Source: Nostoc sp. CHAB 5834
GTDB lineage: Bacteria; Cyanobacteriota; Cyanobacteriia; Cyanobacteriales; Nostocaceae
Assembly (NCBI GenBank): GCA_020829485.1
Contig: JAIVFU010000238.1
Location: 1 to 6,961 of the forward strand
Reading direction: 5' to 3'
Length of the DNA: 6,961 nucleotides
A model generated the notes under the pieces. It saw nothing but the letters and a program-made list of their open reading frames with translations, was not told the origin of the DNA and searched no databases. Below are positions 1 to 6,392 of the stretch, in pieces; the first letter of the stretch is position 1; every line of letters begins with the position of its first letter. The translations under genes and the position numbers were made by a program.

Positions 1-245
1 TTCGGCTCTGAGTCATGGCTAGTCACAATCGCTCAATCACTTGTCTATACTGAGTTTTACACGATTTTTGACTACTGCAAATACTACCCTTGACAATTTC
101 CTCTTTTCCTTAACTTGTCACCAATGAAGGTAAGCAAACTTATAAGCTCTTTGTTGATAATCAGCAAACTCTGGCTGCTTGTCAAGAAGAAAATCGGTTG
201 AAAGGATATTGTTTAATTCAAATGCAAAAAAATAAGAAAAATTAA
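1..245 (+). other. Possible remnant of a decayed or frameshifted gene at the left edge
   Basis: Two consecutive plus-strand open stretches read like protein but lie in different frames and lack starts. The first is open from base 1 to a TGA at 91-93 (30 codons, including WLVTIAQSLVY and FDYCKYYP). The second is open from 114, just after a TAA at 111-113, to a TAA at 243-245 (43 codons, including KQTYKLFVDNQQTLAACQEE). The second has no ATG until its last few residues. One reading is the frameshifted 3' end of a gene that begins left of the window. I do not recognise the protein, and two short open stretches can occur by chance. No other gene, RNA or repeat is visible in these 245 bases. The last bases would also be the 3' flank of the minus-strand regulator, where the transcript is T-rich but forms no convincing hairpin. 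Confidence 0.22.
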
Positions 246-933
246 TCAACCAGTAGCTCTCCAGTCTTGGGTGGAAGGTTCTAGGTAGCCAAAACTTTGA
301 GCTTTAAGAATGGCATTGACCCGATCTCTAGCTCCCAACTTGAGAAAAAGGTTGCCAGCGTGGGATTTGACTGTGCTAATACTGATGAATAGTTGATTAG
401 CGATTTCCTTATTGGAGTAGCCACAGGCAATTAATTTGAGAATTTCAATTTCTTGAGTTGTAGGTAACTCATTGTACCTTTTGCCTTTAATTTTTGTACT
501 CTGACGATGGTTCAATTCCAAAAATCTCTTGATAATCGCTTGGTCAAGATATTCTTCGTTTTGATAGATACTACGGATAGCGTTTTTAATCGACTCGATC
601 TTGGTTGTCTTTAAGAAATATGAATCAGCACCGCAGGCGAAAGCTTCGTTAATCATATTTTGACTAGAATAAGCACTGAGGATAATAACCTTGGATAAAG
701 TGTCCTTCTTAATCCTGGTTATCATCTCCAGTCCGTTGATATCTGGTAATCCAATATCAAGCAAGACAATATCAGGATTTGTTGAGTTGACTAACTCTAA
801 TCCCTCCGCTCCACAGCTAGCCTCACCACACAGTTCCATGTCTGATTCTTGTGCGATCGCCGTTCTAATGCCAAGTCTACATAGTTAGTTCTTGGTCTTC
901 AATTACTACTACCCGAATTGTCATGATAGTCAT
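246..933 (-). pseudogene. NarL/FixJ-family response regulator, frameshifted in the receiver domain
   Basis: Two-component transcription factor with a REC receiver followed by a LuxR-type HTH. From the internal ATG at 839 an intact 197-aa frame contains the phospho-acceptor aspartate (VLLDIGLPD, D28), the switch Ser (ILSAYS), the conserved Lys (YFLKT, K77) and a GerE/LuxR helix-turn-helix at about residues 123-187 (NKEIANQLFISISTVKSH). It lacks the first beta strand and acidic pair. Those lie upstream in another frame: from ATG 933 (or 924) the DNA reads RVVVIEDQELTM and then hits TAG at 879-877. Skipping one base there gives RLGIRTAIAQESD, which runs into the ATG at 839. The restored protein would be about 228 aa, a normal length for the family. 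I infer a one-base insertion. The shortened protein could still be made from ATG 839 and bind DNA without a complete phosphorylation pocket. It lies divergently from a histidine kinase. A sequencing error is the main alternative. Confidence 0.8.
853..860. repeat. HIP1 octamer GCGATCGC
   Basis: A perfect palindromic HIP1 octamer lies within the out-of-frame 5' part of the response regulator gene. This octamer is over-represented in many cyanobacterial genomes and supports a cyanobacterial origin. Confidence 0.85.
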
Positions 934-969
934 ATTTACACCGAGAGTTAATCTTTAACTTCTCCTCTT

Positions 970-1004
970 TTTATACCATAAATGTTTGAATAAAAGCAGT
1001 CAAA
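970..1004 (-). promoter_or_regulatory. Candidate promoter for the response regulator
   Basis: Read on the minus strand, TTGACT (1004-999) resembles a -35 box. It is followed after 18 bp by TATGGT (980-975), which overlaps an extended -10 style element TGG-TATAAA (978-970). The placement, about 40 bases upstream of the regulator's ATG at 933, is sensible. A purine-rich AGAGGAGAAG follows, but it is too far from that ATG to be its ribosome binding site. This is a match by eye only. Confidence 0.35.
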
Positions 1005-1171
1005 TCTCAATATATATATTTTGATATATTCCCAAAACCGAGGAATGAAAATATTTCTAAATAACCGGAGTCAACTAAACCTAAGTAAGGTATATCTCAG
1101 GGATTTTAGCTATAATTAGAAATAGTAAGTTCTGCCAGAAAGCAGTTTAATATAATAATTTAAATCCTGAT

Positions 1172-1177
1172 GAGGAG
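1172..1177 (+). promoter_or_regulatory. Ribosome binding site GAGGAG that sets the kinase start
   Basis: GAGGAG ends 7 nt before the ATG at 1185, an ideal spacing. It overlaps the alternative upstream ATG at 1170, which itself has no Shine-Dalgarno sequence. This decides the start in favour of 1185. Confidence 0.75.
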
Positions 1178-1184
1178 TGTTTCT

Positions 1185-1970
1185 ATGTCCCAAAGAGAAT
1201 TAAGAAATAAAATTAATATTTCTGCCTTGGTACATGACGTATCCAATGCAGTGGTTAGCGAATCAATTGTTTTAAAGCAGATGATGGATGGAGAGTACGG
1301 AAGTACCTTACAAGAGATAAAAACAATTCTTGCATCATTATGGCAGACTAATAACAGAGTTATTCAACTGATAGACATGTATCGAAATCATCAATCAAGA
1401 GATAGAATTATTGGTTTAAATCCATCCTTGATTAATGAATTTGATATTTGTGATTTATTGAATAATATATATCAAGAATATCTGCCGTTAGCAAAATCAA
1501 GCGGCTTAAAGTTGCACTCCGAAACTTGTGCAGAATATAAATATGGAACGAAGGTAAATGGAGATGCAATACATATTCATCGGATGATATCAAATTTGGT
1601 AAAGAACGCATTGCAATATACAAAAATTGGTGATGTGTTTTTAAAGCTTGTTAACCAAGGGAATGATTTAGCATTATTAATTGAAGATACTGGTATTGGT
1701 ATTAAATCAGAAGAACTGGCAAATATATTTTTGCCCTTTTACCGAACTGGGGCTAGTACAAATGTGAACTCATCTGGTTCGGGGCTAGGGTTATATATTG
1801 CCTTAATGGTAGCTTCTGATCATGGACTAAAGTTATCTGTAGATTCGATAGTTGGTAAAGGCACAACATTTACAGTAATATTTTCCTACAAAAAAGATAA
1901 ACCCTACGGCTTAGATGATACGATGTTCATAAAAATTGGTCAGGCTCATGCGTTATCTGGACGACACTAA
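1185..1970 (+). CDS. Soluble sensor histidine kinase without a sensor domain
   Basis: A 261-aa cytoplasmic histidine kinase that would autophosphorylate on His and pass phosphate to a response regulator. The likely phospho-acceptor is H17 in ALVHDVSNAV, at the head of a helical dimerisation segment (about 10-70). The HATPase_c domain follows: N box MISNLVKNALQYT (N137/N141), G1 DTGIGI (168-173), F box IFLPFYR (181-187), G2 GSGLGL (198-203) and a closing GKGTTFTV strand (224-231). All ATP-binding boxes look intact. No PAS, GAF, HAMP or membrane segment precedes the H box, so the signal must come from a partner or by another route. The start was chosen for the GAGGAG ribosome binding site; an ATG five codons upstream lacks one. 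The gene lies divergently from the frameshifted response regulator, its probable original partner, and its 3' end overlaps a small membrane protein gene. Confidence 0.9.
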   Translation: MSQRELRNKINISALVHDVSNAVVSESIVLKQMMDGEYGSTLQEIKTILASLWQTNNRVIQLIDMYRNHQSRDRIIGLNPSLINEFDICDLLNNIYQEYLPLAKSSGLKLHSETCAEYKYGTKVNGDAIHIHRMISNLVKNALQYTKIGDVFLKLVNQGNDLALLIEDTGIGIKSEELANIFLPFYRTGASTNVNSSGSGLGLYIALMVASDHGLKLSVDSIVGKGTTFTVIFSYKKDKPYGLDDTMFIKIGQAHALSGRH

Positions 1971-2187
1971 GCTATGGGATAAGATAGAGTATGTAATTGG
2001 ATGTTTGATATTTGGTGGCTTGTTTATTGCTGCCGTTATCACATTCAGCACTGATATATTTGAAGCCACATTTTACATATTTCTTGCAACAATAATTGCT
2101 CCTTTTGTGAAAATAAATCCAATATTAAGACGGTATCTCTTAATCAGTGGATTTATATTTGGATTACTAGTGGGGTATTTTAAGTAA
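1948..2187 (+). CDS. Small three-helix membrane protein
   Basis: A 79-aa protein with a charged N-terminus (MRYLDDTKLWDKIEY) followed by three hydrophobic segments at about residues 14-34, 38-54 and 63-77. The connecting KINPILRR loop is basic, which suggests a cytoplasmic position. I do not recognise the family. The gene begins inside the last 23 bases of the kinase gene in another frame, so translation is probably coupled to the kinase. An in-frame TTG at 1936 would add four residues; ATG 1948 is preferred, although the preceding AGG is close to it. Co-expression suggests, as an inference, that it could act with the kinase, for example as a membrane anchor or signal input. It ends immediately before a G-rich tandem repeat. 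Confidence 0.7.
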   Translation: MRYLDDTKLWDKIEYVIGCLIFGGLFIAAVITFSTDIFEATFYIFLATIIAPFVKINPILRRYLLISGFIFGLLVGYFK

Positions 2188-2190
2188 GTG

Positions 2191-2250
2191 TGGGGAGGGT
2201 GGGAGGTGTGGGAGGTGTGGGAGGTGTAGGAGGTGTGGGAGGTGTGGGAG
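2191..2250 (+). repeat. Tandem nonamer array GGGAGGTGT, G-rich
   Basis: Five consecutive 9-bp units of GGGAGGTGT run from 2201 to 2245, the fourth beginning AGG instead of GGG. A partial GGGAG ends the array at 2250, and a related GGGGAGGGT stretch (2192-2200) precedes it. The array starts 3 bp after the stop codon of the membrane protein gene. It belongs to the short tandem repeats typical of heterocystous cyanobacteria. Several GGG runs at short spacing could form a G-quadruplex in the plus-strand DNA or RNA. Confidence 0.9.
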
Positions 2251-2386
2251 TAACTAATTATTTCGATGAGTAATCATTTTGATTAACCTTATTTTCTCAA
2301 ATACCATCAGAAATTACAAAATACTTTTTACCTAATTCTGTCATTTTGTTTAACTTCGATTCTTTATCTTCTCACACCTCCCACAC
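2206..2386. repeat. Inverted repeat spanning the convergent intergenic gap
   Basis: GTGTGGGAGGTGTG occurs at 2206-2219 and 2233-2246, and its exact reverse complement CACACCTCCCACAC occurs at 2373-2386. A transcript crossing the gap from either side could form a GC-rich 14-bp stem with a long AT-rich loop. The position between two converging genes suits a bidirectional transcription barrier or RNA 3'-end stabiliser; that role is inferred. The loop (2251-2370) is AT-rich, and I see no gene in it. Confidence 0.6.
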
Positions 2387-2405
2387 TCCCCAGACTCCCC
2401 TAGTC
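2372..2405 (-). repeat. Reverse-oriented short repeat abutting a stop codon
   Basis: On the minus strand this reads GGGGAGTCTGGGGAGTGT followed by GGGAGGTGT, an irregular version of the array at 2191-2250. The TAG stop of the 272-aa protein (2402-2400) lies at its edge, so the gene may have gained its present end when the repeat expanded. Confidence 0.7.
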
Positions 2406-3218
2406 TCCTAGCTCGGAATTATCATCTTTATCGAATGATAATTCTTGATTTTTCTCAGTTTTGATAGGTGATTTTTGAGCTTGTTCTTTTGAAATTCGCT
2501 GCTGATTAAAAGCAACTATTTTTTGTGCTTCTTCGGTTGAGAGGTTGTTTGATGTAATTGTAAACTCATTAGTGTGGTCTTTATAGGCGGCAAAAGCTTT
2601 TTGATTGGATTGAGTTTTGCGGTTAACATTGATAAACTGTATACCTTCTTTAATTAGTAATTGAAGTCTATAAATAACCCCTTCATAAACGCGACCTTCA
2701 TTTTTAGTATCTTGACCTTTAGCAATAATAGTTTGAACGACGGCAGGAATCAAAGACTTTTTGCTAAAGTCATCGCCTTGATGCTGTTTATTAACCTCTT
2801 GATTTGCTGGTGTGGAGGGAGTTAAATTAGCGTTTAATTCCCTTTGAGCCATCATTTGTTGGAGAAATATATGCTTTCTTTGGGTAATTATATTTTCAAC
2901 TCTAGAGAAATTATTAGGCTGCTCAGGCACAGTTTTTTCATTTTGAGATCCACCAAACTTTTGAGAATATTCAGCCAGATATTTATTTTTAAGTTGTTGC
3001 CTATAATCTTCAGTATTTTGAGTGCTTTTGGTCAAAATATTTCTGAGATTATCTTCAATATTTTGACGCGATTGTGAATCTAATTCAATGGGGGATTGCA
3101 CTGTAGTCTGTGGCACTCTCTCCATCATTAGAGCCAGTCGATAAGCCATCATATTATCCGAGATCCCACTCCCACGATTAATAGAAGCGATAGTTTCTCT
3201 AACGTCTGTGGATTGCAT
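2400..3218 (-). CDS. Hypothetical Gln/Asn-rich protein, last gene of the mobilisation-like operon
   Basis: A 272-aa soluble protein with no family I recognise. It has no signal peptide or membrane segment. Residues 1-35 look like a short helical domain (DNMMAYRLALMMERV). Residues 45-130 are polar and helix-prone, with possible coiled coil (NIEDNLRNILTK, YRQQLKNKYLAEYSQKF). A proline/glutamine linker covers about 131-150. A second, better-ordered block at about 151-240 (LIPAVVQTIIAKGQ, GRVYEGVIYRLQLLIKEG) probably folds. The C-terminus is highly charged. It starts 2 nt after the stop of the 902-aa gene, with GGAAG about 8 nt upstream of the ATG, so the two are co-transcribed. Its stop lies in a short tandem repeat. 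The company it keeps suggests an accessory role in plasmid mobilisation or replication, without direct evidence. Confidence 0.75.
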   Translation of the reverse strand: MQSTDVRETIASINRGSGISDNMMAYRLALMMERVPQTTVQSPIELDSQSRQNIEDNLRNILTKSTQNTEDYRQQLKNKYLAEYSQKFGGSQNEKTVPEQPNNFSRVENIITQRKHIFLQQMMAQRELNANLTPSTPANQEVNKQHQGDDFSKKSLIPAVVQTIIAKGQDTKNEGRVYEGVIYRLQLLIKEGIQFINVNRKTQSNQKAFAAYKDHTNEFTITSNNLSTEEAQKIVAFNQQRISKEQAQKSPIKTEKNQELSFDKDDNSELGD

Positions 3219-3220
3219 AA

Positions 3221-5929
3221 CTAAACTTCCAAGTTGTTTAAATGAGGTTCTGGATTGCGAGGCTGGTTCTGAGTTGGCTTCTGTGTTTCGATGAGATCAA
3301 TCCTGGGACTATAAAAATTATTAATAGATTGTTCGCGTAACAATTTTAAATCCTCTGTGATTTCGCTAAGTGGTGGCAAAATAATATCAGTTTTCCCATT
3401 AATAATAATCTCTTCTTTAGTTTGAATTAAAAATTTAAAATAGAGTTGTGACTGTTCACCTAAAGTCAGTTGAGCATTGGGATCTTTTTGAAATCGCTCA
3501 CGGAAATCTTCATTACCTTGGTTTGCTCCAGATGTCCATCTCAGAGAACTCTCCAGTAAATTCCAAACTTCAGCCAATGCTGGATGAAGTGGCAAAGGGA
3601 TATCACGAGTAGCATGAGCATTAGCAGCAGAATTAATTGTTGGCATTTGGAGTTTAGTTGCCAGAAGCCTGAGTTTGTCAATTTCTAATGAGTTAATAGC
3701 CATAGAGTGAACTTGATGCTTCATTTGTCCATCAGTTCGGCTCAATTCTAAGTGAACAGCAACTCTTGTAGTGCCGTTATATTCAGTTTTTAAAAGCTTG
3801 ACATCACCACTATTTTCATTATTAGAAGTATAAGTAATCCGATAATTACCTAATTCTAAATCGTGAGAATTAAAGATTTCTAGGGTATTTGTAAGTATTT
3901 TGAAGACTTCTAAAGATTTAAAACTTTCAAGAATTTTATGAGTGCCATCAGGAGAAAGAGAACTTAGACTATTAGCAATTTTTCTGGGATCTTCATCAAG
4001 GTCAGGTAGCTCTTTACCTTGTTTTAAGGTATCTGCAACCATTAAAAACTCTTGGCGCTCTATGGGTAAAAATTTATTTTGAGGTCTTTGAGTAATATTA
4101 ATATGATATTGTGAGGCTTCAAACTCCATAATTGGATTATCTAAGTTTGTCGCCTGACGACGATGAATACTATAAGTAGATTTATTCTTTTTAATTAGGA
4201 AAGTATCGGCACGGTAAACTGTAGAGCCATCATCTTGTTCAACACCATAAGTCTTCACAAGCTCTCTAGCAGCAAAGGCAATGTCTTGATTTTGTTTAGC
4301 TTCTAAAAACCTTCGAGGAATTGTTTGTTTATAAACTGTTACCTGTTTAAGATTGACCCAACTGCTATCAGTAGGTACGCTGTTAGATGACAAAAAATCC
4401 TTATTAATGCTAGAGAGTTTTTCAATAAAAGTTTTGTTATCCTCTATGGTGTCAGAAATAATTTCGGATTGGCGACGACGGCGTTTTAATACGTCTGATT
4501 CTGCTAATTCATCGATTGACTCATCTTTTTCATCAACTGATTTATCAATTGGCGGCTCGATTTGTTCTGATTTTAGTGGATTAGAAGGCTTTTCGTTACT
4601 AGCCGTTGAAGATGGGGTTTGTAAACTAACTTGAAATTTCGGGATTTCAGTAGTAATTATTACTGAAGTTTTTGGCTGAGTTTGTGTTGACAATACATGT
4701 TTTATTCCTAGTGATTTGATAGCGGCATATAGAGAAGATGCCGGGGATAAAGGAGGCAGGGGAGATAAGGGAGTTAGAGGACGTAAGGGTGATAAAGGAG
4801 ATAGGGAGGCTTTTGAGGCAGGGGGGCAGAGGGGCATGGGGGCAGGGGGGAAAGAATTTATACAAAAATTCTCCTCTGCTCCACGACTCCTCTGCTCCAC
4901 TGCTCCCCTGCTTCCCTTCTCCTCTGCTCCATTAAGCTTTAATTCCTGACCATTTTTGAGAAAGATACTTTGCTTTCTGTTAGGTAAAGGGTTATTTTGC
5001 AGCCAATCTTCAAAAGAAACCGCCAAGGCTTTGACCTTTTGATAAGCAGCTGCCCCTTGTGCGACAATCAGATCATCAACACCTTTTTCTGGCCCGGGTA
5101 AACTGAGTACAATGACTTCAGCCCCATGATCGACCAAGAGTTGACTAGTTTTAATCAAAGCTTTGCCGACGTTGACTTGAGTTTTGGTTTTGGAGTCATG
5201 GTCAAAGCAAATTGTGATTTCTCTGCCATTGGTGGCAAACATGGCGATTTCGGAACGTAATTGACTCTCAATTGGATTACCTTGGTCATCTTTGGAGCGA
5301 TATCCAGCATTAACCCCTGGCAAACCGATGGCGGCATCTCCTTGAGTCAAAATACTCGCTGCTTTCTTAGCCCCTTCAACAATGGTTACTGGTATATTGT
5401 GTTTCCACACAGAATACCAAAAACCTGATTGGCGATCGCACTGGCTTGGATTAACGCCAGCTTTGGAGTAGATAAATTCAGCAATGTCTTTTGGTACTTC
5501 TAGTAAGAAGATACTAAGTTGATCTTTGTAAGGATGTTCATATTTGATAAATTTCCCAGTTTTTTGGGCATCAGGTCTAGGAGAATCAGGTTTGTAACAG
5601 CCCCAAAGTTTTATTTTCGGTTTATCCCCAGGTTGTAAATCACAGAAAGTGCGGGGGTCAACACCACCATTACACCACCAGCCATCAGTAGAATCAAGAT
5701 ATGCGTAAACTTGGAGAGTTTTATCAGTTAAGCGACCAGCATTTTTACGCTCAATCTGGTCACTATACATCAAGTATTCCCAAGATTCATGGCACTGCTC
5801 TATGGAATCATAATACAAAGACTTAAAATTGGCAGATACAATTAGAGGATGAATCGCGCTATTAACTACTAGTTCATACCAGTGTTTATGCTCAATATTA
5901 TTTGGGCGTGAATTAATGAATTCATCCAT
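3221..5929 (-). CDS. DUF3854-type protein with TOPRIM-like fold, probable plasmid primase-related
   Basis: A 902-aa protein. The N-terminal part (about 1-310) has the layout of DUF3854, a domain of cyanobacterial plasmids and mobile elements related to primase TOPRIM folds. Visible motifs are IVEGAKKAA (E185, the TOPRIM-type glutamate), GLPGVNAGY (202-210), ICFDHDSK (D243/D245, the DxD acidic pair) and KGVDDLI (282-288). A low-complexity stretch (about 333-398) comes from an inserted repeat. An acidic, Ser-rich linker with RRRR (483-486) follows. The C-terminal half (about 520-850) looks globular but is unrecognised to me, with segments such as STVYRADTFLIKK and LELGNYRITYTSN. No helicase Walker motifs are evident. 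It starts 1 nt after the upstream gene's stop and is followed by another gene 2 nt downstream, so it is mid-operon. A DNA-priming or replication role is inferred from the family; catalysis is unproven. Confidence 0.8.
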   Translation of the reverse strand: MDEFINSRPNNIEHKHWYELVVNSAIHPLIVSANFKSLYYDSIEQCHESWEYLMYSDQIERKNAGRLTDKTLQVYAYLDSTDGWWCNGGVDPRTFCDLQPGDKPKIKLWGCYKPDSPRPDAQKTGKFIKYEHPYKDQLSIFLLEVPKDIAEFIYSKAGVNPSQCDRQSGFWYSVWKHNIPVTIVEGAKKAASILTQGDAAIGLPGVNAGYRSKDDQGNPIESQLRSEIAMFATNGREITICFDHDSKTKTQVNVGKALIKTSQLLVDHGAEVIVLSLPGPEKGVDDLIVAQGAAAYQKVKALAVSFEDWLQNNPLPNRKQSIFLKNGQELKLNGAEEKGSRGAVEQRSRGAEENFCINSFPPAPMPLCPPASKASLSPLSPLRPLTPLSPLPPLSPASSLYAAIKSLGIKHVLSTQTQPKTSVIITTEIPKFQVSLQTPSSTASNEKPSNPLKSEQIEPPIDKSVDEKDESIDELAESDVLKRRRRQSEIISDTIEDNKTFIEKLSSINKDFLSSNSVPTDSSWVNLKQVTVYKQTIPRRFLEAKQNQDIAFAARELVKTYGVEQDDGSTVYRADTFLIKKNKSTYSIHRRQATNLDNPIMEFEASQYHINITQRPQNKFLPIERQEFLMVADTLKQGKELPDLDEDPRKIANSLSSLSPDGTHKILESFKSLEVFKILTNTLEIFNSHDLELGNYRITYTSNNENSGDVKLLKTEYNGTTRVAVHLELSRTDGQMKHQVHSMAINSLEIDKLRLLATKLQMPTINSAANAHATRDIPLPLHPALAEVWNLLESSLRWTSGANQGNEDFRERFQKDPNAQLTLGEQSQLYFKFLIQTKEEIIINGKTDIILPPLSEITEDLKLLREQSINNFYSPRIDLIETQKPTQNQPRNPEPHLNNLEV
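4741..4935 (-). repeat. In-frame purine/pyrimidine tandem repeat insertion inside the DUF3854 gene
   Basis: On the coding strand, a purine-rich half (about 4935-4872, variants of GGAGCAGAGGAG) is followed by an AT-rich centre (about 4871-4850). A pyrimidine-rich half comes next, first CCCCCTG-like units (about 4849-4808) and then nonamers close to CTCCCTTAT (4807-4742). The halves are imperfect reverse complements, so RNA or single-stranded DNA could fold back. The reading frame stays open. The purine half encodes a Gly/Arg/Glu stretch (EEKGSRGAVEQRSRGAEE) and the pyrimidine half a run of xPL triplets (SPLRPLTPLSPL). This adds roughly 65 residues between KLN (about 333) and LYAAIKSLG (400). 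Its composition differs sharply from flanking sequence. Confidence 0.85.
5432..5439. repeat. HIP1 octamer GCGATCGC
   Basis: A second perfect HIP1 palindrome lies in the DUF3854-domain coding region, encoding part of QCDRQ. It supports a cyanobacterial host or long residence in one. Confidence 0.85.
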
Positions 5930-5930
5930 A

Positions 5931-6392
5931 TTAAAACTCTATTTCGGAGCGAGAATTATTATTGCTGTGAGTAGAAAGAGTATTTGAAGTATTAGTTTGG
6001 TTAAGTTGTTGATGAGATAAAGAATTGTTTGCCCTGGAGTCGGTAGTCAATGTATTCGTCAATAATGGTTCTGTAGAAGCTTGTGAATGTTGATAAGCGT
6101 TTGTATTTGCTAAAGATTGTTCTACAATTTTTTCAACTGTTTTGGCTTCTTCTGGCTCTACGGTTACAAAGTTATTAGTTTTGGGATCAACTTTTGCCCA
6201 AGAATAACCTCCATCTCCATCAAGTTTAAGAGCATAAGTATCTTTTCCTAGTTCAAATCTTGCTTGATTATTCCATTGTTCTACGGTGTCAGCGCAAACA
6301 TATTTAATTAAAGGTGCTATGACATTTCTGGCAAAATAATCACTGCTTTTAGCGTAATTAGAAACTAGTTGTGAATGCCGTTCATCAAACAT
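5931..6392 (-). CDS. Hypothetical 153-aa protein with Asn/Ser/Thr-rich tail
   Basis: A 153-aa soluble protein that I do not recognise. Residues 1-92 look folded: a helical N-terminus (SQLVSNYAKSSDYFARNVIAPLIKYV, about 7-32), then a likely beta portion (FELGKDTYALKLDGDGGYSWAKVD, about 46-69; NNFVTV, 73-78). From about 95 to the end the sequence is low-complexity and rich in Asn, Ser, Thr and Gln, probably disordered. The ATG overlaps the end of the relaxase-like gene by 8 nt (ATGTTTGA), with a GGGGTG purine run just upstream, so translation is coupled. The DUF3854 gene begins 1 nt after its stop. Genetic coupling to both suggests a small accessory factor of the same process. Confidence 0.72.
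   Translation of the reverse strand: MFDERHSQLVSNYAKSSDYFARNVIAPLIKYVCADTVEQWNNQARFELGKDTYALKLDGDGGYSWAKVDPKTNNFVTVEPEEAKTVEKIVEQSLANTNAYQHSQASTEPLLTNTLTTDSRANNSLSHQQLNQTNTSNTLSTHSNNNSRSEIEF

Larger units (their letters stand above)
934..1184. promoter_or_regulatory. AT-rich divergent intergenic region between regulator and kinase
   Basis: About 250 bp without a gene separate the two divergent signalling genes, so promoters in both directions should lie here. For the kinase, two TATAAT hexamers are present on the plus strand, at 1111-1116 and 1151-1156. Neither has a good -35 box at 16-18 bp, so if either is used it may depend on an activator or an alternative sigma factor. An AT alternating stretch lies around 1010-1027. 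I see no clear operator palindrome and no RNA gene. Confidence 0.4.

Noticed and set aside
124..201. Short plus-strand ORF from ATG 124 (MKVSKLISSLLII...)
   Set aside because: Only 25 codons, with no ribosome binding site, and it overlaps a more protein-like frame. Its hydrophobic run is not enough evidence.
877..884. Programmed +1 frameshift (ATG TAG A) that would restore the regulator
   Set aside because: A stop codon at the shift point is reminiscent of the prfB mechanism, but there is no upstream Shine-Dalgarno-like stimulator or slippery CTT codon. A plain insertion or sequencing error is simpler.
691..888. Plus-strand 65-codon open frame
   Set aside because: It lies antisense to the response regulator, has no ribosome binding site and no recognisable domain; it is explained by the gene on the other strand.
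1432..1623. Minus-strand 63-codon open frame inside the histidine kinase
   Set aside because: It is antisense to intact kinase motifs and shows no independent coding evidence.
2271..2285. Small palindrome TAATCA-TTT-TGATTA as a terminator
   Set aside because: The stem is 6 bp, nearly all A/T, and no clear U-tract follows directly. It is too weak to call.
2191..2400. CRISPR array
   Set aside because: The repeats are 9-bp units in direct tandem without spacers, plus an inverted copy; there are no regular repeats of 25-40 bp and no cas genes.
4716..4949. Collagen-like Gly-rich plus-strand frame (repeated GDKG/GRKG pattern) and neighbouring frames in the same region
   Set aside because: The pattern arises from the repeat insertion read on the opposite strand. 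The long minus-strand gene runs through it, so this is not a collagen-like gene.
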